17,806 nucleotides of DNA from the NCBI GenBank assembly GCA_021802085.1, contig JAKAAZ010000058.1, forward strand, positions 1 through 17,806, given 5' to 3'. This document shows positions 7,627 to 15,939 of the stretch, piece by piece. This stretch comes from Acidobacteriota bacterium (lineage in GTDB: Bacteria; Acidobacteriota; Terriglobia; Terriglobales; Acidobacteriaceae). Position numbers and translations under genes: made by a program. Numbering within the stretch: the stretch's first letter is position 1; every line of letters begins with the position of its first letter. Below the pieces are notes generated by a model. The model had not been told where the DNA came from and did no database searches. It worked only from the letters and a program-made list of their open reading frames with translations.

Positions 7627-8721
7627 ATGACAGAAAAAAACACAATTCGCCTGACCGTTTCCCCCGACACCATCGCATCACCGGCTGCGCAACGCGACCT
7701 CGCTCAGGCTGCCGAAGTTCTTCGCTCGGGCGGCACAGTTGCCTTTCCCACGGAAACTGTCTACGGCCTGGGCGCGGATGCGCTGAATCCTGCCGCCGTC
7801 GAAGACATTTTCCTCGCAAAAGAAAGACCTGCCTGGGACCCCGTGATCGTGCATGTTGCCGATCGGGGCATGCTTGCCGAGGTGGCCGTCCGTATTCCAG
7901 GCCCAACACAGCAACGCATTGATACTCTGATCGACAAATTCTGGCCTGGCCCGCTGACATTGTTATTGCCGAAACAGTCTGCTGTGCCATCCGCGGTGAC
8001 CGCTGGCCGCCCACTGGTGGGCGTGCGCATGCCCGCACACCCGGTGGCGCTGGCCTTGATCGCCGCGGCCAAGGTTCCTGTCGCCGCGCCCAGTGCGAAT
8101 CGCTTCGGTCACACCAGTCCCACCACCGCCCAGCATGTGCTCGACGATCTCGATGGCCGGATTGACGTGGTTCTCGACGCTGGGCCGGCTTGGTGCGGCG
8201 TCGAATCCACCGTGATTGAAGTCGGCGAGCAGGAGACGATTCTCTATCGTCCCGGCGCAATTGCAGCCGAGGAGATCGAGGCCATTGCCGGTCCGATCGT
8301 TCTCTATCAGCCGCCGGTCGCACAGCAGGCGTCGGTCGCGCTGCCGGAATCTTTACCTTCGCCTGGAGTAGACATACGCCATTACGCTCCAAAGGCGTGC
8401 CTCATTCCGGTCGAAATCGAAATAAATGAGAAAGCCGACAGGCAGACTGGGTGGCTGAGGGCGGTGTTGGAACAATCCCGCGGCTCGCGGAAAGTCGGCG
8501 TCATGCTGCCTGCGGGATGGCCGCTGCCCGCGGCATTTTCCGGCGTTCGCTACGCCTGGGGGAACTGGAAAAACGATCGAGAACTGGCGCAGAGGTTATT
8601 CGCTGGACTGCGTGCTCTCGATGCGATGGGGGCGGACGTAATTGTGTGCCCGTTGCCGTCGCCGTTTGGCTTGGGCTCGGCTATGCGCGACCGGCTTTTG
8701 AAAGCTGCCCGCAGTCAATAG
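7627..8721 (+). CDS. tsaC: L-threonylcarbamoyladenylate synthase (Sua5 type of TsaC)
   Basis: This 364-residue enzyme makes threonylcarbamoyl-AMP from threonine, bicarbonate and ATP, the first step of t6A modification at position 37 of ANN-decoding tRNAs. The YrdC-like domain (about 20-215) shows PTETVYGLGADA (41-52), a KxRP motif (KERP, 65-68), FWPGPLTLLL (105-114), GVRMPAHP (132-139) and PSANRFG (155-161). A linker with SPGVDIRHYAPKA (245-257) and a further domain of about 105 residues identify the longer Sua5 architecture rather than the short TsaC. The ATG at 7627 is supported by AGGA (7618-7621) 5 bases upstream; an in-frame start 45 bases earlier lacks such a site. It diverges from the CYTH gene and converges on hfq with 22 bases between stops. 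Confidence 0.94.
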   Translation: MTEKNTIRLTVSPDTIASPAAQRDLAQAAEVLRSGGTVAFPTETVYGLGADALNPAAVEDIFLAKERPAWDPVIVHVADRGMLAEVAVRIPGPTQQRIDTLIDKFWPGPLTLLLPKQSAVPSAVTAGRPLVGVRMPAHPVALALIAAAKVPVAAPSANRFGHTSPTTAQHVLDDLDGRIDVVLDAGPAWCGVESTVIEVGEQETILYRPGAIAAEEIEAIAGPIVLYQPPVAQQASVALPESLPSPGVDIRHYAPKACLIPVEIEINEKADRQTGWLRAVLEQSRGSRKVGVMLPAGWPLPAAFSGVRYAWGNWKNDRELAQRLFAGLRALDAMGADVIVCPLPSPFGLGSAMRDRLLKAARSQ

Positions 8722-8754
8722 ACTGCCGTCTTGATCGATGTACCTACGACATCG
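8711..8754. terminator. two adjacent hairpins between the convergent tsaC/sua5 and hfq ends
   Basis: GCAGTC (8711-8716) pairs with GACTGC (8721-8726) around AATA, which encloses the tsaC/sua5 stop codon. CGATGT (8736-8741) pairs with ACATCG (8749-8754) across a 7-base loop overlapping the hfq stop. Neither has a T-run on either strand, so intrinsic termination is uncertain. They may only block read-through or stabilise 3' ends. Confidence 0.3.
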
Positions 8755-9217
8755 TATGGGGCAGATCTTCTTCCACTTTGTAGATGTAACGGATGCTGTC
8801 TTTGTAGATCAGCACGCGGGTGCGGGTGCCATCCTGCCGCGCACCACGCCCTACGTTCCGCAATTTGATCGCGTAGCGGTCGTACCACTCGATGACCCCC
8901 TCCAGCTCCCCCCCATTCTCCAGCACCACAACCATCCGGGTTTGTGCCTGAATCTGCTTCTGGAAGTAGAAGACCTCGGCATGGGAGCTGTCTTCAGCCG
9001 CGCCATCTGGCACAGACCGAGCCGTAAGCTGGGAACCGTGGCCGAAGAGCGCAGCCTGGCGTTCTGCTGTTGATCGCAAGGAGAGGCTTGGGCGGATGAG
9101 ACGCCGTTGCCCAGAAAAATCGCTCTCCGGAGCCGCATTCACGGGAACCGGAGTCGAGGCCGGGGCCGCAACGACCACTGCGGCGTGTACAGTCGGTTTG
9201 GACTTAGTCGGAGGCAT
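8744..9217 (-). CDS. hfq: Hfq-like RNA chaperone with long N-terminal extension
   Basis: The C-terminal half (about 78-147) matches an Sm/Hfq fold. A helix with FQKQIQAQTRM leads into Sm1-like MVVVLENGGELEGVIEWYDRYAIKLRN (94-121, the counterpart of Hfq's V..YLVNG.KL.G.I..FD.F.I.L.N). An Sm2-like VLIYKDSIRYIYK (135-147) stands where typical Hfq has YKHAI. Hfq forms a hexameric ring that pairs small RNAs with mRNAs. Two oddities stand out: an Ala-, Pro- and Ser-rich, probably disordered N-terminal extension of about 77 residues, and an insertion of roughly ten residues (GRGARQDGTR) between the Sm motifs. The conserved YKHAI histidine is replaced by Asp. The ATG at 9217 has only a weak CGGA upstream. 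An internal start is possible, but no better site was seen. Confidence 0.8.
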   Translation of the reverse strand: MPPTKSKPTVHAAVVVAAPASTPVPVNAAPESDFSGQRRLIRPSLSLRSTAERQAALFGHGSQLTARSVPDGAAEDSSHAEVFYFQKQIQAQTRMVVVLENGGELEGVIEWYDRYAIKLRNVGRGARQDGTRTRVLIYKDSIRYIYKVEEDLPHTMS

Positions 9218-9390
9218 GGAATTCCGTTGGCACAGATCGCAAAGTCAAGGCCTTTTCGCACCCGACATACAGGATGAAAGACAGATATTGAAGCAACTTG
9301 ATTCTGCTGAATGAATACGATGCTAGATGAAGACCATATGTTTTCCAACTGAAGTTTTCTTTTATCCCGCGGACCGGCAGGACTGATACC

Positions 9391-10488
9391 CTACCGCTGT
9401 TGCAGGCCTGCTGTAAGTGCGTCGAGTGAAAGCGAGCGCAGCAGGTTGCGCCGCATGCCGGATTCCACCTCTACCATCCGCCGCACCGCGCGCTCAATCC
9501 AGTCGAACGAAACACTTTCCGCCAGGCGGCGAAGTTCCGGCAGCACGTCGATGTTGCGCACCATCTCAGGCTGCCCAGCTTGCAGCACCATCATGTCCTC
9601 CAACAACAACGAAAGCGTGCGCAGCAAATCCTGGGTCTTTTGCTGACCCTCGGCCCCGGCGCGATATGTTTCGGTCACATGGAACAGCGCCGAGTGGTCC
9701 GGCTCGGCTGTGGCCGTGTGCAACATGAGCAGCGCATCCTTGCGGCTGGCAAGGTAGGTATCCGCATGGAACGATATGGCGCGTCCAATCGCGCCTTCCG
9801 CCAATCGCGCCACCAGCGTGCGGCGAGCAGGCGGCCATTCCGGGTGATGCTGAGCGAGAATCTCCTCCAATCTGTCCATGGGGACAGCATGAAGGCGCAT
9901 CTGGCTGCATCGGGAGCGGATTGTCGGTAACAGGTCCGACGGATTTTCCGCCAGCAGCAGCAGGTGCGCGTACTCCGGCGGCTCCTCCAGCACTTTCAGC
10001 AGGGAGTTGGCGGCCTCGCTCATAAACTTGGCGGTCGGGAAGATGTAGAGTTTCCCTTTGCCCTCCGACGGCGCCCGTTGCACGTTGTGGATCAGGGAGC
10101 GAACCTGGCCTACCTTGACCAGCATTTGTGGCGGATCGGGCGGTACCACCAGAACATCCGGATGCGTCTGGATCAGGATGCGCGTATCTTTGCGGTCGGC
10201 ATCGCGCAGGTCTTCCCGCGCCTCCGTCGCTTCCGCGACGCGCGTCTCCAAATCTAGCGCGGCGGCAATCCGGGTGCAGTTATGGCAGACATCGCAGGCG
10301 TCCGGCAATCCATTGTAGGTTTCTGGGTCGAGGCAGTTCAGCGTCTGCGCCAGCGCTATCGCCAGCGAATATTTGCCCGCCCCACGTGGCCCGGAAAGCA
10401 GAATGGCATGAGACAGCCGACCCGATGCGGCAGATTCCTGCAGTTGCCGAGCCGTCGCTTCATTTCCGAGAAAGCTGCGGAAGTTCAC
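9391..10488 (-). CDS. holB: DNA polymerase III subunit delta'
   Basis: The 365-residue product is the delta' subunit of the clamp-loader complex, which helps place the sliding clamp on primed DNA. It begins with the delta'/tau-type FLGNE....L..A...GRLSHAILLSGPRGAGK, giving a Walker A at 33-41. A probable zinc site uses Cys52, Cys65, Cys68 and Cys71. LYIFPTAKFMSEAANSLLKVLEEPPE (147-172) and the SRC sensor (192-194) follow. An insertion of about 25 charged residues sits between the zinc knuckle and THPDV. The start is GTG at 10488, overlapping the P450 stop as GTGA, which implies translational coupling. It is the last gene of the tmk-P450-holB unit, with 173 bases before the next gene. Confidence 0.92.
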   Translation of the reverse strand: MNFRSFLGNEATARQLQESAASGRLSHAILLSGPRGAGKYSLAIALAQTLNCLDPETYNGLPDACDVCHNCTRIAAALDLETRVAEATEAREDLRDADRKDTRILIQTHPDVLVVPPDPPQMLVKVGQVRSLIHNVQRAPSEGKGKLYIFPTAKFMSEAANSLLKVLEEPPEYAHLLLLAENPSDLLPTIRSRCSQMRLHAVPMDRLEEILAQHHPEWPPARRTLVARLAEGAIGRAISFHADTYLASRKDALLMLHTATAEPDHSALFHVTETYRAGAEGQQKTQDLLRTLSLLLEDMMVLQAGQPEMVRNIDVLPELRRLAESVSFDWIERAVRRMVEVESGMRRNLLRSLSLDALTAGLQQR

Positions 10489-11951
10489 ATTTCGAGCCTA
10501 GCAGACTCGGCGGTGCGTTCCTCGGCCACCATGACCATCGGATATTTTGGGCGCAGGGTAATTTTTGGCTGCACGTCGACCGCTTGTCCCGGCACCATGC
10601 GAAAGCGCCATCGCTGCGCCAGCGTTGCCAGGATTAGCACGCCTTCCATCCACGCAAAAGCCTCGCCGATGCATTGGCGGGAGCCGCCGCCAAAGGGAAA
10701 GTAGGCGAATCGCGGTCGCGCTGCTTTCTGCTCCGGCGTGAAGCGCTCCGGATCGAACCGCAATGGCTCGGGATAGAACTTTTCGCTGCGCTGCAAAATG
10801 TATTGGCTGAAGAAAAAATAGGTACCCGCAGGCAGCCGGTACGGACCCAGTTCGACAATCTGCGTCGATTGCCGCCCCATGGCCCAGGCCGGGGGATAGA
10901 GCCGCATCGATTCCGCAAACACCATCTCCGTGGTGCGCAGGCGGGGCAAATCTTCCAGCGTGGGCAGTTTACCCTGAAGCACATCGTCAACTTCACGCTG
11001 CATCCGCTCCGCGGCGGCCGGATTTTCTGACAGCAGATACCATGTCCAGGTCAGCGCGTTCGCTACCGTCTCATATCCGGCCAGAAAGATGGTGATGACT
11101 TCATCGCGCAGTTGCCGATCGCTCATCCCAGTCGCCGGCGCGCCGCGCGTGGCCGGTCCTGTGCCTTCTCCTTCATCTCGGCCCGCCAGCAGCATCGAGA
11201 ACAAATCGCCGCGGTCTTCATTCGCCGCGCGCCGCTCCGCGATCATGCGATACACCTGGGCATCCAACCGCGCCCGCGCCTTGCGAAAACGTATGAGCCC
11301 CGGGATGGGCCAGCGGAGATAGTTCTCCGCTTTGGGCAGCGCGATCAGGTAATTGTAGAGGCGCATGATCACGTTGACCTCATCATTGATCTCTCGGATC
11401 GCGGCAGTCACGTCGGTCGCGAACAGCGTGCGCGCGACAATCTCCAACGTCAGTTCCATCATGACCGCGGACATGTCGAATGTCTGCCCTGGCTTCCAGG
11501 TTGCGCGCATGGCCGCGGCGCGTTCCGCCATCATCTCCGCATACTTCTGGATGCGCTGGCGATGAAATGCGGGCGCAGCGATGCGCCGCTGCCGCATGTG
11601 AAACTCGCCCTCGCTTGTGATCAGCCCTTCGCCCAGCAGAATCTTCATCCGGTTCTGCGTGCGTTCTTTGATAAAGGAGGAAGCTTGCGTGACGAGAATC
11701 TCGCGGATCAGTTCCGGATCGTTGATGAATACGATGTTGCTGCCGCCCAACTTGTAATGCGAGACGGAGCCGAAGCTTTTCACCAGGTGTTCAAACAGAA
11801 GGATGGGATTTCCAGGCCGAAAAAATCGTCGAAACAAATAAAGCGGTAGATTGCGCTTGAGGCCGGGCGGGAATCGAAACTCGCCTTCCGGTCGAACTTG
11901 CGGCTGTCCCGCGGATTCGACGGGGCTCGTAATTGGGGCTTGCGTGGCCAT
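10485..11951 (-). CDS. cytochrome P450
   Basis: The 488-residue product has all P450 hallmarks: the I-helix AGYET (291-295, Tyr where His or Asp is common), the K-helix ExxR pair (Glu347-Arg350 in ESMRLYPP), PERF (401-404), and the heme loop FPFGGGSRQCIG with axial Cys427. It should be a soluble haem-thiolate monooxygenase that needs a separate reductase; there is no signal peptide and no obvious N-terminal membrane anchor. The general pattern is like the CYP102/CYP4-type bacterial enzymes acting on fatty or hydrophobic substrates, but the substrate cannot be read from sequence. No ferredoxin or reductase gene lies nearby. It sits 40 bases after tmk and overlaps holB by four bases. The ATG at 11951 has no visible Shine-Dalgarno, so expression may depend on coupling with tmk. 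Confidence 0.95.
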   Translation of the reverse strand: MATQAPITSPVESAGQPQVRPEGEFRFPPGLKRNLPLYLFRRFFRPGNPILLFEHLVKSFGSVSHYKLGGSNIVFINDPELIREILVTQASSFIKERTQNRMKILLGEGLITSEGEFHMRQRRIAAPAFHRQRIQKYAEMMAERAAAMRATWKPGQTFDMSAVMMELTLEIVARTLFATDVTAAIREINDEVNVIMRLYNYLIALPKAENYLRWPIPGLIRFRKARARLDAQVYRMIAERRAANEDRGDLFSMLLAGRDEGEGTGPATRGAPATGMSDRQLRDEVITIFLAGYETVANALTWTWYLLSENPAAAERMQREVDDVLQGKLPTLEDLPRLRTTEMVFAESMRLYPPAWAMGRQSTQIVELGPYRLPAGTYFFFSQYILQRSEKFYPEPLRFDPERFTPEQKAARPRFAYFPFGGGSRQCIGEAFAWMEGVLILATLAQRWRFRMVPGQAVDVQPKITLRPKYPMVMVAEERTAESARLEM

Positions 11952-11991
11952 GGAAGGAAGCAGGGGACTGGTAGCGTCGAAATTCGATCCA

Positions 11992-12654
11992 TTACGATGA
12001 GGTTTTACGCGTCAATCGCTCCTCGACAATTTCCACGATACGCTTTTCAATCGTCTCGACCGACGCATCTTCCGCGATGGTGACCACACGCAAATTTTCC
12101 CGGGCCCCAATTTCCTGATATTTCAAAAAAACTCGCTCATAGAAAGCGCGCCCTTCGCCCTCGAAGCGATTTTCATCCGTTCCCTGTGCCAACTGCCGTC
12201 CATTGCGCCTGCGTGCGCGGGCCAGCGACGCATCCAGACTCGGCAACAACAAAATTGTTAGATCGGGCCAAAGATCGTCGCAGACCGTGCGGTGCAAGGC
12301 GAGCACCCGCTCGCTCCCCAGCCCGCGCCCACCCCCCTGGTACGCCTCCGTGGAGTCGGTAAAGCGGTCGCAGAGAACAATCTTTCCCTCCGCCAGCGCT
12401 GGCTCGATGATCGCCTGGATGGACTGCGCGCGATCGGCAAACATCAAGGCCATCTCCGCCAGCGGCGCTACATTCTGCGTTGAGGAGTTAAGCAGAACGG
12501 CGCGAATCTGATCGCCCAGTTCCGTTCCGCCCGGCTGTCGTGTCGTCGTTACCTCTCGTCCGCTGGCTTGTAAGGTGCGGGCCAGCAGCCTCATCTGGGT
12601 GGATTTCCCCGAGCCATCCAACCCTTCGAACGTGATAAAAAATCCGCGCGGCAT
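11992..12654 (-). CDS. tmk: thymidylate kinase (dTMP kinase)
   Basis: This 220-residue enzyme phosphorylates dTMP to dTDP with ATP, an essential step of dTTP synthesis. Motifs in order: P-loop GLDGSGKST (11-19), the RQPGGTELG substrate loop (39-47), FADRAQ (72-77), the DRF..S..AYQGGGRG signature (96-111) and a basic LID stretch ARRRNGRQ. Length is normal for the family (about 205-220). No clear Shine-Dalgarno precedes the ATG at 12654. It is first in a same-strand unit with the P450 gene (40-base gap) and holB, and it diverges from the DinB-like gene 76 bases away, so its promoter must lie in or near that gap. Confidence 0.95.
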   Translation of the reverse strand: MPRGFFITFEGLDGSGKSTQMRLLARTLQASGREVTTTRQPGGTELGDQIRAVLLNSSTQNVAPLAEMALMFADRAQSIQAIIEPALAEGKIVLCDRFTDSTEAYQGGGRGLGSERVLALHRTVCDDLWPDLTILLLPSLDASLARARRRNGRQLAQGTDENRFEGEGRAFYERVFLKYQEIGARENLRVVTIAEDASVETIEKRIVEIVEERLTRKTSS

Positions 12655-12730
12655 GGCGGGAGTGTATCACCGCGCCTGGGCGCCTGTGGAAACATCGCCT
12701 GGGATGGAACAGGTCTGAGAAAATCGTTGC

Positions 12731-13279
12731 ATGGCCTTGCAATACACAACTTCGTATATTGAAGATTCGCTTCGCCTGTTTTACTACTACAAGAAACTGG
12801 CAGAGAACGCGCTCAACCAAGTCACCGACGAACAGATCTACGCGTTGTTGGATGAGGACGCAAACTCCATCGCGATTGTGATGAACCACATGGCTGGCAA
12901 CATGAAATCGCGTTGGACTGACTTTCTTTCCGAAGACGGAGAAAAGCCATGGCGCAATCGCAACAGGGAATTTGAACAGCCTCCCGCAACACGACAAACC
13001 CTTGTACTGCTGTGGGAAGAAGGCTGGGCGTGCGTGTTCGGGGCGCTGAAATCCTTAACCGACGCGGATTTGGACCGGACCGTCACGATCCGCGGAGAGG
13101 CGCATTCCGTGATGCAGGCCATCAACCGGCAGATCGCGCATTATTCCTATCATTGTGGCCAGATTGTGTTGTTGGCCAAGCATTTCCAGCACGCTCAGTG
13201 GAAATCGCTCAGCGTACCAAAGGGCAAGTCTGAGGAATTCAACGAGAAAGTAAAGGCAGGCCAAGCCAGCCAACCGTAG
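12731..13279 (+). CDS. DinB-superfamily protein (DUF1572-like)
   Basis: The 182-residue product looks like the small four-helix DinB/YfiT superfamily, close to DUF1572. Three histidines match the usual metal triad: His53 in MNHMAGN on helix 2, and His137 with His141 in IAHYSYHCGQI. The N-terminus (YIEDSLRLFYYYKKLAENAL) and the phrase SIAIVMNHMAGNMKSRWTDFL are typical of the family. Some DinB relatives are thiol-dependent S-transferases (bacillithiol or mycothiol), but most members have no proven role and none is claimed here. The ATG at 12731 has only a weak upstream purine stretch. It is divergent from tmk and seems monocistronic. Confidence 0.85.
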   Translation: MALQYTTSYIEDSLRLFYYYKKLAENALNQVTDEQIYALLDEDANSIAIVMNHMAGNMKSRWTDFLSEDGEKPWRNRNREFEQPPATRQTLVLLWEEGWACVFGALKSLTDADLDRTVTIRGEAHSVMQAINRQIAHYSYHCGQIVLLAKHFQHAQWKSLSVPKGKSEEFNEKVKAGQASQP

Positions 13280-13818
13280 AGATGTTCTTCGCCGCTGCTA
13301 TCCAGTGCATTAACGCACAATAAGGGGAGTGTCGAAGTCCTACGTGGTGCCGGATGATTTCCGTTCCGATCCGGCCGGCCACCATTTCGACGATTTTGCC
13401 TTGGGCTTTGCGAGCATCTTGGGAACGCGGAGGCGAACCGCCTAGCCGACTCTCCGTTTCGCAACAGCGATGATGCGTAAGATCCCGTCGCCGGAAGTAT
13501 TCGAAGCCCATGCGTTCAGAAGACAGCACATAGCTTTCTACGTGCTCACTGTTCGTGCTGGGGTTGCTACTACTTCTGCACACCGCCTTCGATTTCCTGC
13601 CGGGCCAGCCTTCCACGTCGGTTATCCTCTACCAGAGCAGCCGGTCGGTTTCGCCTTTTATCTGGCGGCAGATGACTCTGGCCATGCAGGTCCCATACGG
13701 TGCGGATCGTCCTGGGCGTCACCGCGTAGACCGATGATTCCGTTCAACCCATCTGATATCTTTCGCTTTCTAGGTATGCTAAAGGTGAACCGCGGCCGCA
13801 AATTGAGGATCCCTGCAC
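13280..13818. other. 539-base spacer with no defensible gene
   Basis: Between the DinB-like stop and the membrane protein start I find no gene I can support. Several frames stay open for 60-130 codons on both strands, but none has a ribosome binding site with a recognisable product. One plus-strand frame (13534-13734, stop TGA) contains a hydrophobic stretch LFVLGLLLLLHTAFDFLPG near its start and could be a decayed or very small membrane protein. The region must contain the promoter of the downstream gene; a TATGCT at 13775-13780 is a weak -10 candidate without a clear -35. Confidence 0.45.
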
Positions 13819-15939
13819 ATGCAACTTCCAACTTCGCTGGCGCAGACGCTGACGAATATTAACCTGCCCTCCTATCCTTCCGTGACCGGCCTGCCGCAAC
13901 CGATCACCGCTCGGTCACTCGCCGCGTTTGCGGGGGCGCTTATCTGGGCATGGCTTCTGCTTGTCAGCTTTGTCGGTTGGGGAAGATTGACGGGAAAACT
14001 TTTCCGGGTGCAGCGTTTGCCCGCTTCGGTCGCTTGCTCACTGGGAATCGCGGCCATCGTTTTTCTGGGCGGATGGCTCAATCTGCTGCATGCAATCTAT
14101 CCCAGTGTCCTGTTCGGGCTGACTGCAATTGGATTGCTGCTCTACATGGAATTGCGCAGGCAGCATCCTGAAGAATACCGATGGAGCAGGGCGTGGCAAG
14201 AAACTTCCCTGTCGTCGAGAATTCTTCTGATGCTCAGTCTCATCCTCCTATCGCTTCGAATCGCCGCAACGGTTCGTCTCGGAATGTTCAACAATCTCGA
14301 CGATAACGCAGCTTACTTGGTGTTTCCGCACAAGATGTTGGCGGTCCACTCCTTCGCAAGTGATCCCTTCAGCGATCGCCGCGTAATTTCAAGTCTCGGG
14401 GGCTCCTATCTCTTACAAGCCTTTGTTATTGCGGCGACGTCGCTTACGCACATTGCGATGGCCGACCGAACGCTTGGCTTGATTCTGCTCGGAGGCATCC
14501 TTTTTGATATTGGGGTTGCGTTCGGCCTGTCGCTGCCCCAGATTATCGTGCTGGAATTTCTCGCTTCACTTGTTCCAATTGAAACGATCAATCTAACCTT
14601 TATCATCCTTCCCATTTCGCTGTTGCTGGGAGCGGTCTGGATGTTATGGGAGACGGAGAGAACGAGTGCCTTCGACCGATGGAAGTATGCGTCGTTTGCA
14701 GGAGCAATTGGTGGCGCTGCGATTGCGATGAAGTCAACTTATCTGCCAATCGTGGTGGTATTTCTAGCGATTTCATTCTGCATTGTGCCGGGAATAAAAC
14801 CAATAAAGACTGCACTGCGGATATTCGTCATCGCCATACTCGGTTGTCTTGTTGTGTTACTGGCATGGATGATCGCCATGAAGCAGTCAAGCGGGACCTA
14901 TCTTTTCCCGATTCTTGGGCACGGCGTTGACTACTCCAGCTATGGAATCATGCGAGTCAGCCACGCATTTCGCTCGTATCGTACCTTCTTCAAGATATTT
15001 CTTCAAGGTGCCGTGCTACTTGCGATGGCGGGCTTGCAGTTCTTCCTCGGGAATAAGGGAAGACAAGCGCAATTCAGTGTCGGAATCTTAATAGCCGCCG
15101 CAATAGCCATTACAGCATTCAATTACAAAAGCGGAGGGGACTTTATTTGGCGATACAATTTCCCTCAATTTTTCTGTGCTGTCATCATTTTCTATCTCGC
15201 CGGCGCGGGAGCGATCAAAGGTCTGTCAAGCCCCGGTCATCGCGACAGTCTTTTATTTTGTCTCGGGGTGTTCGCGCTCCTCGCCATGATCTTCTATTAC
15301 GATGCGGCAGGAACCAATCCTCAGCCTTTTCGACAAGTAGAGATGGAGTGGAACGATTATAGGCCTTCTCTGCGCGCCAGTGTAACTGGATCGCATCTTG
15401 CGAACCCTCAAATCAAGGCAGAATACGCACAGGCAGAGCATGCAATCCCGCTCCACGCAGTGGCGTTGGAAAACATAGCTTATCCATTCCTGTTCCACTT
15501 TGCCGACCACACTATTTTGATAGCGGATTGGCCGGGAGCCGCCAGTCCGTCACAAGCGTGGCCGTTCGAAGGCAGTGGCTCGTTGGTCGCGCTATATCTT
15601 CTCCGTCATTCCGTCCGGTATGTGATTTACGACTATAGGTATGCGCGTTGGGAAGATGTTGAAGCCTGTAAGGCGCTGGAATCTCCTTTGCGCAACTCTG
15701 AGGAGCTTACGGCACTGTGGCGGATAACTATATTGGTGCATCACCAATTTGACCAGTTCCGAATACAATACCACTCGACTTATGATGACGGGAAAATTGC
15801 AGTGATCGATCTTGACAGTCCTCGACAGGATGCACCTGCACCGCCGCCATACTGGACGCTCAATACAAGTAAGGAACAAATGTGCTCTGCTGTGCTGGCT
15901 CGCTATCTGGCAAATCCGTCGCCGCAGTCGTCAGAGTAA
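13819..15939 (+). CDS. polytopic membrane protein, GT-C glycosyltransferase-like
   Basis: The 706-residue product has an N-terminal half made of about ten hydrophobic segments (for example near 33-54, 70-92, 95-110, 132-150, 217-237, 240-275, 290-322 and 332-353), with more between about 395 and 500, followed by a soluble C-terminal domain of roughly 190 residues. After the fourth segment the loop reads FNNLDDNAAYLVFPHKML with acidic residues at 161-162, as in the first extracytoplasmic loop of GT-C enzymes that use lipid-linked sugars. This fits a mannosyl- or arabinosyl-type transferase or a related surface-polysaccharide protein, but the match is by architecture only. GAGG lies about 10 bases before the ATG at 13819. 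Its stop runs directly into the terminator shared with enolase. No other cell-envelope gene is adjacent. Confidence 0.75.
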   Translation: MQLPTSLAQTLTNINLPSYPSVTGLPQPITARSLAAFAGALIWAWLLLVSFVGWGRLTGKLFRVQRLPASVACSLGIAAIVFLGGWLNLLHAIYPSVLFGLTAIGLLLYMELRRQHPEEYRWSRAWQETSLSSRILLMLSLILLSLRIAATVRLGMFNNLDDNAAYLVFPHKMLAVHSFASDPFSDRRVISSLGGSYLLQAFVIAATSLTHIAMADRTLGLILLGGILFDIGVAFGLSLPQIIVLEFLASLVPIETINLTFIILPISLLLGAVWMLWETERTSAFDRWKYASFAGAIGGAAIAMKSTYLPIVVVFLAISFCIVPGIKPIKTALRIFVIAILGCLVVLLAWMIAMKQSSGTYLFPILGHGVDYSSYGIMRVSHAFRSYRTFFKIFLQGAVLLAMAGLQFFLGNKGRQAQFSVGILIAAAIAITAFNYKSGGDFIWRYNFPQFFCAVIIFYLAGAGAIKGLSSPGHRDSLLFCLGVFALLAMIFYYDAAGTNPQPFRQVEMEWNDYRPSLRASVTGSHLANPQIKAEYAQAEHAIPLHAVALENIAYPFLFHFADHTILIADWPGAASPSQAWPFEGSGSLVALYLLRHSVRYVIYDYRYARWEDVEACKALESPLRNSEELTALWRITILVHHQFDQFRIQYHSTYDDGKIAVIDLDSPRQDAPAPPPYWTLNTSKEQMCSAVLARYLANPSPQSSE

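Noticed and set aside
7616..8392. A 258-codon minus-strand open frame
   Set aside because: It is antisense to tsaC/sua5 and has an Arg/Pro/Gln-rich product with no features.
11112..11849. A 245-codon plus-strand open frame
   Set aside because: It lies wholly opposite the P450 gene and its product is His/Arg-rich with no recognisable motif.
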